Source: Lentzea aerocolonigenes
GTDB lineage: Bacteria; Actinomycetota; Actinomycetes; Mycobacteriales; Pseudonocardiaceae
Reading direction: 5' to 3'
DNA length: 64,000 bases
Assembly (NCBI RefSeq): GCF_000974445.1
Contig: NZ_BBOJ01000001.1
Coordinates: 62,001 to 126,000 of the forward strand
The position numbers and the translations under genes are program-made. Below, one piece after another: positions 18,325 to 26,959 of this stretch (its first letter is position 1; the number at the start of each line of letters is the position of its first letter). A model generated the notes under the pieces. It ran no database searches. It saw only the letters and a list, made by a program, of their open reading frames with translations, and was not told the origin of the DNA.

Positions 18325-19307
18325 GCCAGCCCCAAGTCCTTGAGCACCGTTGCCACCCGCTTGTTCTCGTTTTCCAGGAAGGTCTTGAACTCGTCTCCCG
18401 GTGCGAAGGCGTCCGTCCAGCCGTTGCGCTGCAACGCTTCCGCCCACTGCGACGTCTTGTGGAGCCGCGCGAACACGTCGACCAGCTTGTCGCGGTCGTT
18501 CTGCGCGATGCCGGGTGGCGCGACGATCCCGCGCCAGTTGGTGAACTCGACGTCCACACCGGACTCCTTGAGCGTCGGCGCGTCGATGCCCTGGATGCGG
18601 TTCTTGCTCGTCACCGCGAGCACCCGCAACGTGCCGGCCTGGATCTGGTCGCGGTACTCGCCGACGCCGGAGACGCCGAACGCGACCTTGCCGCCCAGCA
18701 CGCTCGCCAGCAGCTCGCCACCGCCGTCGAACGGGATGTAGTTGACCGTCTTGGGCGGCAGGCCCACGGCCTTCGCGATCAGCATCGGCGCCAGGTGGTC
18801 GGGCCCGCCCGGTGCCGAACCGCCGCCGACGGTCACGGTGCCGGGATTGGCCTTCCACGCGTCCACGAGTTGTTGCATCGACGTGTACGGCGAGTCCTTC
18901 GCGACCACGACGATGTCCGGTTCCTCGATCAGCTTCGCGATCGGGGTCGTGTCGAGCAGCGAGTTCGGTGACTTGTTCGTGTACACCGCGCCGACGACGC
19001 CCAGGCCCATCGACATGATCAGCTTGCCGTTGCCGCGCTCGCCGACCGTGCGCCCGAGTCCGACCGTGCCGCCCGCGCCGGGGAGGTTGAACACCTCGGC
19101 GTTGCGCAGCAGGTCGGCGTCTTCCATGGCCTTCGCCGCCGTGCGCGCCGTGATGTCGTACCCGCCGCCCGGCTGGTTCGGCACGAGCACGCGCAACGAC
19201 CGCACCTGGCTGGTCTCGCCGCTGTCCGCACCCGGCGTCAGCAGCGGTGGCACCAGCAGGACGGCGAGCAACGCCGTCGCCACCGCCACCCACACCTTCA
19301 CCGACAC
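18321..19307 (-). CDS. tctC: Tripartite tricarboxylate transporter substrate-binding protein TctC
   Basis: A 328-residue exported binding protein with an N-terminal hydrophobic signal or anchor (about residues 4-24, no lipobox) and a Bug/TctC fold. Family marks are LVPNQPGGGYDITART near residue 40, NLPGAGGTVGLG and the GGSAPGGPDHLAPM loop that contacts the carboxylate. It is first in the minus-strand tctCBA operon and divergent from the CitA-like kinase gene, which is the usual arrangement for regulation by a neighbouring two-component system. Confidence 0.92.
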   Translation of the reverse strand: MSVKVWVAVATALLAVLLVPPLLTPGADSGETSQVRSLRVLVPNQPGGGYDITARTAAKAMEDADLLRNAEVFNLPGAGGTVGLGRTVGERGNGKLIMSMGLGVVGAVYTNKSPNSLLDTTPIAKLIEEPDIVVVAKDSPYTSMQQLVDAWKANPGTVTVGGGSAPGGPDHLAPMLIAKAVGLPPKTVNYIPFDGGGELLASVLGGKVAFGVSGVGEYRDQIQAGTLRVLAVTSKNRIQGIDAPTLKESGVDVEFTNWRGIVAPPGIAQNDRDKLVDVFARLHKTSQWAEALQRNGWTDAFAPGDEFKTFLENENKRVATVLKDLGLA

Positions 19308-19355
19308 TGTGATCCCCGCCTCTCATCCGCGTGGTTCGACATGTTGCTCTGGTGT

Positions 19356-19389
19356 AAACCTTGATGTCGCTCTTGCGCTTCTAAGGTTT
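19356..19389. promoter_or_regulatory. Inverted repeat in the tctC-kinase divergent promoter
   Basis: AAACCTT (19356-19362) and AAGGTTT (19383-19389) form a perfect 7-bp inverted repeat separated by 20 bases in the 112-bp spacer. It is a candidate binding site for the CitB-like response regulator encoded at 20958. Confidence 0.35.
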
Positions 19390-19419
19390 CTTTCGGTCTT
19401 TCTGGTCACGGGAGGTCAA

Positions 19420-20961
19420 ATGCGCCGCAGACGTTCCCTGGCCAGCCAGCTTCTCGCATGGCAACTCGTAGTGGTCACCTTGCTACTGTGCGCGGTGGGC
19501 GCGCTGACTGTCGTCCAGACGGGCAGCAACTTTCGCTCCAACGAGGAACGCCGGATGCTGTCGGTCGCCGAGACGGTGGCCGCGAACTCGCTGGTCCAGG
19601 AGCAGATGGGCAACTGGCGACTGCTCGCCGCGCCCGCCGAGACGGCCCGCAGCCTGTCCGGGGCCTCCTACGTGCTGATCCTCAACGACAAGCGGCTCGT
19701 GATCGCCTCGCCGGTCCCCGACCAGATCGGGTCCACTCTGGACACCAGGACCACCGCGCTCGAGGGCAGGTCGTGGACGGGGACGGTCGGCGACTCGATC
19801 GAGGCGCACGTGCCGGTGTTCGACCCGGTCAGTCGTCGCGTGAACGGCATGGTGATCGCGGGCGCGCAGGACCAGGGGGTCTTCGCCGGTGTGCTGCAGC
19901 AGCCCGTCGACCTGCTGCGCTACCTGGCGATCGCGCTGCTCATCGGCGTCACCGGGTCGTTGCTGCTGGCCCGCCGCGTGAAGAACCAGACGCTCGGGCT
20001 GGAGCCGCACGAGATCACCGCGCTGGTCGAGAACCGCGAGGCGTTGCTGCACGGCATCCGCGAGGGTGTCGTCGGCCTCGACGGGCAGAACCGGATCACG
20101 CTGGTCAACGACCACGCGCGCGACCTGCTGGCGTTGCCGGAGGACGCGGTCGGCCGCTCGGTCGAGGAGCTCGAGCTCAACGACCGCCTGCGCGACGTGC
20201 TGACCGGCCGCGCGACCGGCGTCGACCAGCTGGTGCTGCGCCAGGGGGTCGTGCTGACGTTGAACCGGATGCCGATCGCGGGCGGCGAGGGTGCGGTCGT
20301 GACGTTGCGGGACCGCACGGAACTCCTGGCGCTGCAACACGAACTCGACGCGTCGCAGCACGCCACGGACACGTTGCGAGCCCAGGCGCACGAGTTCGCG
20401 AACCGGCTGCACACGATCGCCGGGCTGATCGCGCTCAAGGAGTACGACGAGGTCACCAACTACATTCACCAGATCAGCTCGGCGCAGGACCAGTGGCGGG
20501 CCGAGGTCAGCTCGTCGATCGGCGACCCCGCCGTGGCCGCGCTGCTGATCGCGAAGGCGTCGCTCGCGGCCGAACGCGGCACGGCCCTGCGGATGGGGCC
20601 GGACAGCGTGCTCGGACGCGTCGACGAAGCGTTGTCGGCGGATCTGGTGATGGTGCTGGGCAATCTCGTCGACAACGCGTTGGACGCGCTGAGCTCGCTC
20701 AGCCCGTCGAACGGGGCAGGCAAGTGGATCGAGGTGGGTGTGATGCAGTTGGACGACGAGGTCCAGGTCGTGGTGCGCGACTCCGGTCCCGGTGTGGCAC
20801 CGGAACTCGCGGAAGAGGTGTTCCGGCACGGGTTCACGACCAAGGCGGCATCGCACGGCGAACGCGGCCTCGGGCTGGCGTTGATCAGACGGGCCTGTCT
20901 GCGGCGCGGAGGTTCGGTGAGCGTGTCGGGCTCGGTCTTCACCGCAAGGCTGCCCTGGTGA
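19420..20961 (+). CDS. CitA/DcuS-like sensor histidine kinase
   Basis: A 513-residue membrane sensor. A membrane helix at about residues 10-32 is followed by an extracytoplasmic PAS-like (sCache) domain to about 160, a second helix (LLRYLAIALLIGVTGSLLL), a cytoplasmic PAS domain, and the SpoB-type dimerisation helix with phospho-acceptor His324 in AHEFANRLHT. The ATPase domain shows NLVDNALDAL, RDSGPGVAPE and GERGLGLAL. Such kinases sense C4- or C6-carboxylates outside the cell, matching the divergent tct operon. The ATG at 19420 has GGGAGG upstream. Confidence 0.93.
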   Translation: MRRRRSLASQLLAWQLVVVTLLLCAVGALTVVQTGSNFRSNEERRMLSVAETVAANSLVQEQMGNWRLLAAPAETARSLSGASYVLILNDKRLVIASPVPDQIGSTLDTRTTALEGRSWTGTVGDSIEAHVPVFDPVSRRVNGMVIAGAQDQGVFAGVLQQPVDLLRYLAIALLIGVTGSLLLARRVKNQTLGLEPHEITALVENREALLHGIREGVVGLDGQNRITLVNDHARDLLALPEDAVGRSVEELELNDRLRDVLTGRATGVDQLVLRQGVVLTLNRMPIAGGEGAVVTLRDRTELLALQHELDASQHATDTLRAQAHEFANRLHTIAGLIALKEYDEVTNYIHQISSAQDQWRAEVSSSIGDPAVAALLIAKASLAAERGTALRMGPDSVLGRVDEALSADLVMVLGNLVDNALDALSSLSPSNGAGKWIEVGVMQLDDEVQVVVRDSGPGVAPELAEEVFRHGFTTKAASHGERGLGLALIRRACLRRGGSVSVSGSVFTARLPW

Positions 20962-21629
20962 TCCGCGTGCTGGTCGTCGACGACGACTTCATGGTGGCCA
21001 AGGTGCACAGCGGTTACGTCGCGCGCACCGAGGGGTTCGAGGTCGTCGGGGTCGCGCACACCGGCGGCGACGCGTTGCGGCTGGTGGCGTCGCTCAAGCC
21101 GGACCTCGTGCTGCTCGACATCTACCTGCCCGACCAGAGCGGGCTCGAAGTGCTGAAGTCGTTGCGCGCCAACGAGGACGTGGATGTCATCGTGATCACG
21201 GCCGCGACCGACGTGGACACCGTGCGCAGTGCGATGCGCGGTGGCGTGCTGCACTACCTGATCAAGCCGTTCGACTACTCCGCACTGCGCGACCAGCTCG
21301 CGCACTTCGCGTCGTTGCGGGAGAAGCTGCACCGCCTGGACTCGGCGGGGCAGGCGGACGTGGACCAGGTGTTCGGGGCACGTCCGTCGTCAAAACCGTT
21401 GCTGCCCAAGGGGTTGACGCCGGAGACCGCACGGCTCGTGGAAGGCGCGCTGCGGTCGCATCCGGACGGCCTCTCGGCTTCGGAGTGCGCGTCGTCGACC
21501 GGTGTCGCGCGGGTGAGTGCGCGGCGGTACCTGGAGCACTTCGTGGCCATCGGACGGGCCGAGGTGCGGTTGCGGTACGGCGGAACCGGTCGCCCGGAAC
21601 GGATCTACGCGCTAGTCCCAGGAGCCTGA
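20958..21629 (+). CDS. CitB/DcuR-like response regulator
   Basis: A 223-residue two-domain regulator. The receiver domain has the acidic pocket Asp8-Asp10, the phosphorylation site Asp54 in LLDIYLPD, and the conserved Lys in YLIKPFDY. The C-terminal third is a CitB-type HTH (LSASECASSTGVARVSARRY). The GTG start overlaps the kinase stop as GTGA. The last 18 bp overlap the convergent arfB gene. It is expected to activate tctCBA when carboxylate is sensed. Confidence 0.93.
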   Translation: MIRVLVVDDDFMVAKVHSGYVARTEGFEVVGVAHTGGDALRLVASLKPDLVLLDIYLPDQSGLEVLKSLRANEDVDVIVITAATDVDTVRSAMRGGVLHYLIKPFDYSALRDQLAHFASLREKLHRLDSAGQADVDQVFGARPSSKPLLPKGLTPETARLVEGALRSHPDGLSASECASSTGVARVSARRYLEHFVAIGRAEVRLRYGGTGRPERIYALVPGA

Positions 21630-22034
21630 ACGGCCGCGCTTGGTCTCGGCGCGGCGCTTCTTGCCGGCGATGCGGCGTTCCTTCGAGCCCTTCGTGGGCT
21701 TGGTCGGCTTGCGCATCGGAGGCGGTGGCGCGGCGGCGCTCCTGAGGATCGCGGCGAGCCGTTCCCGTGCGGCGGCACGGTTCTGCAGCTGCGCGCGGTG
21801 CTCCGAGGCCGCGATCGTGAGCACTCCGTCGACCAGCCTGTTCTCCAGGCGGTCGAGCATGCGGCGCTTGAGGTGCTCGGGGATCGACGGCGAGGCAGCC
21901 AGGTCGAACGAGAGCTCCACGCGACTGTCCGCCGTGTTCACTCCCTGCCCGCCCGGCCCACCTGACCTGGAAAAACGTTCGCGCAACTCAGACGCCGGTA
22001 TCACCAGCGTCCGAGTCACGGTCACGTCGTTCAT
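21612..22034 (-). CDS. arfB: Alternative ribosome-rescue factor ArfB (YaeJ-like peptidyl-tRNA hydrolase)
   Basis: A 140-residue class-I release-factor-like protein with the catalytic GGQ in SRSGGPGGQGVN at about residues 23-33 and a Lys/Arg-rich C-terminal tail (KPTKPTKGSKERRIAGKKRR) that inserts into the empty mRNA channel of stalled ribosomes. It releases peptides from non-stop complexes in the cytoplasm. Its size is typical. It converges on the response-regulator gene with an 18-bp overlap. Confidence 0.94.
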   Translation of the reverse strand: MNDVTVTRTLVIPASELRERFSRSGGPGGQGVNTADSRVELSFDLAASPSIPEHLKRRMLDRLENRLVDGVLTIAASEHRAQLQNRAAARERLAAILRSAAAPPPPMRKPTKPTKGSKERRIAGKKRRAETKRGRSGSWD

Positions 22035-22044
22035 GCCCCCAAGG

Positions 22045-23208
22045 TTACGAGGCGAGCCCCGGAATTGTCGCGATCTTTATCAGCTCCTCGCTGTCGAGCA
22101 CGAGGTTCGGCCGCGTCGGCGTCCTGCTGTAGCCGGGTTCGCCCCACGTGCCGTCGTAGAAGGCCGCCATGTTGTCGGTGGTGATCGTGACGACGGTGTT
22201 GTCGGGGTAGAGGGCGGTGACGTACATCCTCTTCAGGTCAGGCCTGCCGGGGAACATGGCCTGGCTGATACCGATCTTGATGCCGTTGCGTTCCAGGGTC
22301 TGGCAGTCCGGGGTCTCGCCGCAGCTGGTGGTGAAACCCGCGGGGGCGGGTCCGATCGCGATCGTGATGCCGCCGACGCCCTGCGCGTCCCGCAGCCTGG
22401 CCACCGCCCGCCGCAGGTTGTCGGGGGTGTTGGTGTTGGTGCGGGTGAAGAACACGAACGCCTTGGCGTTGATCTCGGGGACGTCCTCGGCGGTCACGCC
22501 CGCAGGCAGCTGGTAGGACTTCTTGAACAACTCGGTGAGCTGCGCGTTGCGCTGGACCACGGGATCCAGCACGTACCTTTCCGTGCTGGTCGCCGTCGGC
22601 CGCGGCAGCGCCAGGTAGCCGGCCGTGCCCAGTCCCACCAGCAGCACGAACGCCATCGCCGTCGCGATCGCCGTGCGCCTGCGGGCCAGCCTCGACTTGC
22701 CCTTCCGGATCACCTCGGACGTGTGGATCCGCGACTCCGGCTCGTCCACCAGCAGGTCGCGCAACGCGGCGAGGCCCTTGGCCGCCTGACTCTTCACCGT
22801 GCCCTCCGTCCTGCCGAGGATGCGGGCGGTCTCGGTGATGCTCAGGTCCTCCCAGTACCGCAGCACGACGACCGCGCGTTGCCCCGGTGGCAACGCGTCC
22901 AGCGCCAGCTTGAGGTCGAGGTCGGACGAGTGGTCGGCGACAGGGCTCTCGGGCACGGCGTCGACGGTCCGTTCGCGCTGGAAGAAGCCGCGGCGGCCGT
23001 CGTCGATGGCGGTGCGCACGAGCACCTTGCGCGCGTAGGCGTCCACGCTGTCCCTGCGGACGCGCGACCAGGCCCCGTAGAGCTTGATCAGCGCCGTTTG
23101 GACGATGTCCTCGGCGCGATGCCAGTCGCCGCACAGCAGGAACGCCGTGCGGCGCATGACGAGAGCGCGTGCGTCGACGTACTCCCCGAACTCGCGGTCG
23201 CGGTCCAA
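22045..23208 (-). CDS. SigE-family ECF sigma factor fused to a transmembrane and extracytoplasmic domain
   Basis: A 387-residue protein. Residues 1-155 are a complete ECF sigma factor: region 2 (EYVDARALVMRRTAFLLCGD, then AEDIVQTALIKLY) and region 4 (LPPGQRAVVVLRYWEDLSIT, then TARILGRTEGTVKSQ). After an Arg/Lys-rich linker there is one membrane helix (about 182-202, IATAMAFVLLVGLGTAGYLAL) and a 180-residue outer domain with a CGETPDCQ Cys pair. In related actinomycetes the sigma factor and the membrane protein are usually separate adjacent genes (from memory). Here the frame is continuous, so the sigma factor may be membrane-tethered. Confidence 0.88.
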   Translation of the reverse strand: MDRDREFGEYVDARALVMRRTAFLLCGDWHRAEDIVQTALIKLYGAWSRVRRDSVDAYARKVLVRTAIDDGRRGFFQRERTVDAVPESPVADHSSDLDLKLALDALPPGQRAVVVLRYWEDLSITETARILGRTEGTVKSQAAKGLAALRDLLVDEPESRIHTSEVIRKGKSRLARRRTAIATAMAFVLLVGLGTAGYLALPRPTATSTERYVLDPVVQRNAQLTELFKKSYQLPAGVTAEDVPEINAKAFVFFTRTNTNTPDNLRRAVARLRDAQGVGGITIAIGPAPAGFTTSCGETPDCQTLERNGIKIGISQAMFPGRPDLKRMYVTALYPDNTVVTITTDNMAAFYDGTWGEPGYSRTPTRPNLVLDSEELIKIATIPGLAS

Positions 23209-23261
23209 GTGCCCCTCCTCGGTCGCCGCTTAGTACGCGGCGACCGGGTCAGGAGGTTGCC

Positions 23262-24323
23262 TCAGAAACGCGGGTGGTCGCCGACGAGTGCGGCGCCGCC
23301 CTCCTCGGACCTGGTGACCTCGCCGAGCACCCACGCCGGGACGTGGCGGGCGGTGAGCACGGCCAGGGCGCGGTCGACGTCCTCCGGCGCGACGACGGCG
23401 ACCATGCCGACGCCCATGTTGAACGCCTTCTCCATCTCCTCGCGCTCCACGCGACCGCGCTGGGCGATGAGCTGGAAGACCGGCGCGGGCGTCCACGTGC
23501 CGCGGTCGAGCTTGGCGTGCAGGCCCTCCGGCAGGACGCGGGCCAGGTTCGCGGCCAGGCCGCCACCGGTGACGTGCGAGAACCCGCGGACCTCCGTCTC
23601 GGCGATCAGCGCGAGGCAGTCCTTGGCGTAGATCTTGGTCGGCTCCAGCATCTCCTCGCCGAGGGTGCGGCCGAACTCCTCGACGTGGCCCTCGAGCGGC
23701 ATGCGCGCGATCTCCAGGAGCACGTGCCTGGCGAGCGAGTAGCCGTTGGAGTGCAGGCCGGACGAGCCCATCGCGATCACGACGTCGCCGTCGCGGACCC
23801 GCTCCGGGCCGAGCAGCTTGGAGTGCTCGACCACGCCGACGCCGGTGCCGGAGATGTCGTAGTCGTCGTCGCCCATCAGGCCGGGGTGCTCGGCCGTCTC
23901 GCCGCCGAGCAGCGCGCAACCGGCCTGGACACAGCCCTCGGCGATGCCCTTGACCAGCGCCGCGATCCGGTCGGGAACGACCTTGCCGACCGCGATGTAG
24001 TCCTGCACGAACAGCGGCTCGGCACCGCAGACGACCAGGTCGTCCACGATCATGGCGACGAGGTCGATGCCGACGGTGTCGTGCTTGTCGAGCGCCTGCG
24101 CGACCGCGATCTTGGTGCCGACGCCGTCCGTGGAGGAGGCGAGGATCGGCTCCTTCCAGCGGTCGAGCTTGAGCTGGAACAGGCCGGCGAACCCACCGAT
24201 CCCGCCGAGCACCTCGGGCCGGTGCGCCTTGGCCGCCCACGGCTTGAGCTTCTCCACCGCCTCGTCACCTGCGGCGATACTGACTCCGGCGGAGGCGTAG
24301 GTGGCCTTGGCGCTGTCGGTCAC
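23262..24323 (-). CDS. purM: Phosphoribosylformylglycinamidine cyclo-ligase PurM (AIR synthetase)
   Basis: A 353-residue enzyme that closes the imidazole ring of FGAM using ATP, the fifth step of purine synthesis. Markers are SYAGVS-like YASAGVSIAAGDEA at the start, ILASSTDGVGTKIAVAQAL, and GCALLGGETAEHPG. The GTG at 24323 is preferred because GGAAGAAG lies six bases upstream; an in-frame GTG at 24338 would add five residues. It follows purF by about 30 bp and is co-transcribed with it. Confidence 0.96.
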   Translation of the reverse strand: MTDSAKATYASAGVSIAAGDEAVEKLKPWAAKAHRPEVLGGIGGFAGLFQLKLDRWKEPILASSTDGVGTKIAVAQALDKHDTVGIDLVAMIVDDLVVCGAEPLFVQDYIAVGKVVPDRIAALVKGIAEGCVQAGCALLGGETAEHPGLMGDDDYDISGTGVGVVEHSKLLGPERVRDGDVVIAMGSSGLHSNGYSLARHVLLEIARMPLEGHVEEFGRTLGEEMLEPTKIYAKDCLALIAETEVRGFSHVTGGGLAANLARVLPEGLHAKLDRGTWTPAPVFQLIAQRGRVEREEMEKAFNMGVGMVAVVAPEDVDRALAVLTARHVPAWVLGEVTRSEEGGAALVGDHPRF

Positions 24324-24353
24324 GTCAACTTCTTCCACTTGGATCTCGGGTGC

Positions 24354-25859
24354 TCAGGGACGACGCAGGGCGTCTTCGGCACCATAGCTGTTGGCCAGCA
24401 CGGGAGCGGCCGAGCCCGACACGCCCTTGAGGCCTTCGAGCAGGTGCTTGCCGATGAGCGCGTCCTGCGGCAGTTCGATGGGGTACTCGCCGTCGAAGCA
24501 GGCCGCGCACAGCCGCGTCTTGGGCTGCTCGGTGGCCGCGACGAGCTGCTCGAGCGACACGTACCCGAGCGAGTCGGCACCGACCGACCGCCGGATGCCG
24601 TCGTCGTCCAGGCCGTTCGCGATCAGCTCGGCCCGCGAGGCGAAGTCGATGCCGTAGAAGCACGGCCACTTGACGGGCGGCGACGCGATCCGCACGTGGA
24701 CCTCCAGCGCGCCGGCCTCGCGCAGCATGCGGACGAGCGCGCGCTGGGTGTTCCCGCGCACGATGGAGTCGTCCACCACCACGAGCCGCTTGCCGCGGAT
24801 GACGTCCCGCAGCGGGTTCAGCTTCAGCCGGATGCCCAGCTGGCGGATGGTCTGCGACGGCTGGATGAACGTCCGTCCGACATAGGCGTTCTTGACCAGA
24901 CCCGACCCGTACGGGATGCCGCTGGCCTGCGCGTACCCGATCGCGGCCGGCGTACCGGACTCGGGCACCGGGATGACCAGGTCGGCCTCGACCGGGTGCT
25001 CCTTGGCGAGCCGGCGCCCGATCTCGACGCGCGTGGCGTGGACGCCGCGCCCGGAGATCGTCGTGTCCGGACGCGCCAGGTAGACGTACTCGAAGATGCA
25101 GCCCTTGGGCTCGGGCGTCGCGAACCTGCTGCTGCGGAGCCCGTCCTCGTCGATCGCGATGAGCTCACCGGGCTCGACCTCGCGCACGAAGCTCGCACCC
25201 ACGATGTCCAGCGCGGCGGTCTCACTCGCCACGACCCAGCCCCGTTCGAGGCGGCCCAGCACGAGCGGCCTGACCCCGTGCGGATCACGCGCCGCGTAGA
25301 GAGTGCTCTCGTCGGAGAACGTCAGGCAGTACGCACCCTTGACCGTCGGGAGGAGCTCCAGCGCGGCCTGCTCGATGCCCTTGTCGGCCGCCGCGTGAGC
25401 GAGCAGACCGCAGAGGATGTCCGAGTCGGTCGTCGCACCGTTGCGCTCGACGATGCCGAGCGCCTTGGCCTTCTCCAGCAGCTCGGCGGTGTTCACCAGG
25501 TTGCCGTTGTGACCGAGGCTCAGGCCACTGCCGGCCGCCGTGGTGCGGAACGTGGGCTGCGCGTTCTCCCAGGTCGTGGACCCGGTGGTGGAGTAACGGC
25601 AGTGCCCGACGGCCACGTGGCCCTTCAAGCTCTGCAGGACCTGCTCGTCGAACACCTGGCTGACGAGCCCGAGGTCCTTGAAGACGACGACCTGCGCCCC
25701 GTCCCCGACAGAGATGCCCGCCGCCTCCTGGCCGCGGTGCTGCAGGGCGTAGAGCCCGTAGTAGGTCAGCTTCGAGACGTCTTCACCGGGAGCCCAGACG
25801 CCGAAGACGCCGCACTCCTCACGGGGTTCCTGTTCGGGCTGGGAATGGTCGGCGACCAC
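24354..25859 (-). CDS. purF: Amidophosphoribosyltransferase PurF
   Basis: A 501-residue enzyme, the first committed step of purine synthesis (PRPP plus glutamine to phosphoribosylamine). The N-terminal glutaminase has Cys16 in REECGVFGVWAPG, which implies a 15-residue propeptide removed to expose the nucleophile. The PRTase domain carries VVVDDSIVRGNTQRALV, the PRPP loop. CAACFDGEYP near the C-terminus supplies Cys residues of the kind that bind a 4Fe-4S cluster in the B. subtilis type. It precedes purM. Confidence 0.96.
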   Translation of the reverse strand: MVADHSQPEQEPREECGVFGVWAPGEDVSKLTYYGLYALQHRGQEAAGISVGDGAQVVVFKDLGLVSQVFDEQVLQSLKGHVAVGHCRYSTTGSTTWENAQPTFRTTAAGSGLSLGHNGNLVNTAELLEKAKALGIVERNGATTDSDILCGLLAHAAADKGIEQAALELLPTVKGAYCLTFSDESTLYAARDPHGVRPLVLGRLERGWVVASETAALDIVGASFVREVEPGELIAIDEDGLRSSRFATPEPKGCIFEYVYLARPDTTISGRGVHATRVEIGRRLAKEHPVEADLVIPVPESGTPAAIGYAQASGIPYGSGLVKNAYVGRTFIQPSQTIRQLGIRLKLNPLRDVIRGKRLVVVDDSIVRGNTQRALVRMLREAGALEVHVRIASPPVKWPCFYGIDFASRAELIANGLDDDGIRRSVGADSLGYVSLEQLVAATEQPKTRLCAACFDGEYPIELPQDALIGKHLLEGLKGVSGSAAPVLANSYGAEDALRRP

Positions 25860-25956
25860 CGAGTGGCTCCCTCACGAGTGGGGCTGGCTGCACCCCGAGT
25901 GTAAGTGGAGCAGGGGGCCAACCACCCCCTCCGAACCCCTGGTGGGGTGACCAAAC

Positions 25957-26298
25957 TCATGCCTTCCGGCACTGAAACAGCTCGGTCTGGATCGAGTTGG
26001 TCTGAAGGATGCCGATCGAACGCTGTTTTGCGAGGCAGGTCACCTCGTCGCCGACCGCGACCTCACCGTCGATCTCGGCGGGCTCCACGACCGTGCCGGT
26101 GAAGTTGTCACGGTCGTACGCGCTCTCCTGCAACTCTCCGACCCGGTCCAGCCAGACCCGCGCGCGGGGCGGGAGGTAGGTGGGGACGGCATCGTCTTCG
26201 TCGATCTTGGCCACCTTCAGGCGGATCTCCGCCTCCCAGGTGCCGGAACAGCCGGCGAGCGCGAGACAGCCCACCAGAACAAGAACGATCTTGCGCAT
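25957..26298 (-). CDS. Small lipoprotein, third of a tandem paralogous trio
   Basis: A 113-residue lipoprotein: signal MRKIVLVLVGCLALAG with a lipobox ending at Cys, then a compact domain whose motif VAVGDEVTCLAKQ is shared with both upstream neighbours. The ATG at 26298 overlaps the stop of the middle gene (ATGA). No named family is recognised. It is predicted to be anchored to the outer face of the cytoplasmic membrane. The 97-bp spacer before purF holds only short G/C hairpins. Confidence 0.75.
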   Translation of the reverse strand: MRKIVLVLVGCLALAGCSGTWEAEIRLKVAKIDEDDAVPTYLPPRARVWLDRVGELQESAYDRDNFTGTVVEPAEIDGEVAVGDEVTCLAKQRSIGILQTNSIQTELFQCRKA

Positions 26299-26636
26299 CA
26301 AGCCTTCTCACACGACAACAGGTCGGTCCTGATCACATCGGCATCGGCGTAGCCGCTGGTCTTCTGCTCAGCCGCGCAGACGACCTCGTCACCGACGACG
26401 ACCTCACCCCTGATCTCGAAGCGGTCCACGACCTGTGGGCTCACCGTGTCCGGCTCCAGGGCGTCGTCCGGCACCTCTCCGACCAGCTCGAGCCGCAGCG
26501 TCGCGTACTTGCGGTCGTACTTCGGCGCGACCTCGTAGATCTTGTCGACCTTGAACCGGACCTTCTCGCGCCACTCGGCCGCACCACAACCACTCAGCAC
26601 GAGACAGCCGGCCAGCGCCACGATGATCTTGCGCAT
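26298..26636 (-). CDS. Small lipoprotein, second of a tandem paralogous trio
   Basis: A 112-residue lipoprotein (MRKIIVALAGCLVLSGCG), similar along its length to both neighbours: RFKVDKIYEV near the start, LRLELVGEVPDDAL in the middle, VVVGDEVVCAAEQ near the end and a C-terminal Cys-Glu-Lys-Ala. The conserved second Cys and third Cys suggest one disulfide in the mature protein. The ATG at 26636 sits in an ATGA overlap with the first gene; a longer in-frame start at 26717 would run through it and is rejected. Confidence 0.75.
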   Translation of the reverse strand: MRKIIVALAGCLVLSGCGAAEWREKVRFKVDKIYEVAPKYDRKYATLRLELVGEVPDDALEPDTVSPQVVDRFEIRGEVVVGDEVVCAAEQKTSGYADADVIRTDLLSCEKA

Positions 26637-26959
26637 CAAGCCTTCTTGCAGCTCTTCACGAAGGTCACGACGTTCGAATCTTCGATTGCGCTGCCCTTCT
26701 TCTGCTCGACCAGGCACAGCACCTCGTCGCCGACAGCAGCGCCACCACTCACCGCCTTTGGTTGCACGGGCTTGCGGGCCAAGTCCTGCGGGTCCAGCGC
26801 ACCCTTCGGCGCGTCACCCACCAGCTCAAGGCGGAAGAACTCTGTCGGGCTGCTGGTATCCAGAGAGTCGATCCGGTAGCGGACCTCCTGCCCCTCCCAT
26901 GAGGCAGCACATCCGGCGAGCACCAAACAGGTGGCTGCGACCACAGCGAGCTTGCGCAT
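26636..26959 (-). CDS. Small lipoprotein, first of a tandem paralogous trio
   Basis: A 107-residue lipoprotein (MRKLAVVAATCLVLAGCA) with the shared pattern YRIDSLDTSS, FRLELVGDAPKGAL and AAVGDEVLCLVEQKK, ending SCKKA. The ATG at 26959 overlaps the stop of the mycothiol-type enzyme gene (ATGA), so the enzyme and all three lipoproteins form one coupled unit. Function is unknown. The duplication pattern suggests the three proteins bind related ligands or assemble together. Confidence 0.75.
   Translation of the reverse strand: MRKLAVVAATCLVLAGCAASWEGQEVRYRIDSLDTSSPTEFFRLELVGDAPKGALDPQDLARKPVQPKAVSGGAAVGDEVLCLVEQKKGSAIEDSNVVTFVKSCKKA

Noticed and set aside
17821..19326. 501-codon minus-strand frame ending in TctB
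   Set aside because: The TctB protein starts at the ATG at 18324 in an ATGA overlap; everything upstream is an alternative frame of tctC.
23169..25904. 911-codon plus-strand open frame opposite purM and purF
   Set aside because: It is antisense to two strongly conserved genes, is Arg/Asp/Gly-rich, and reflects third-codon G/C bias. The same applies to 2186-4606, 7935-9938 and 52974-55154.
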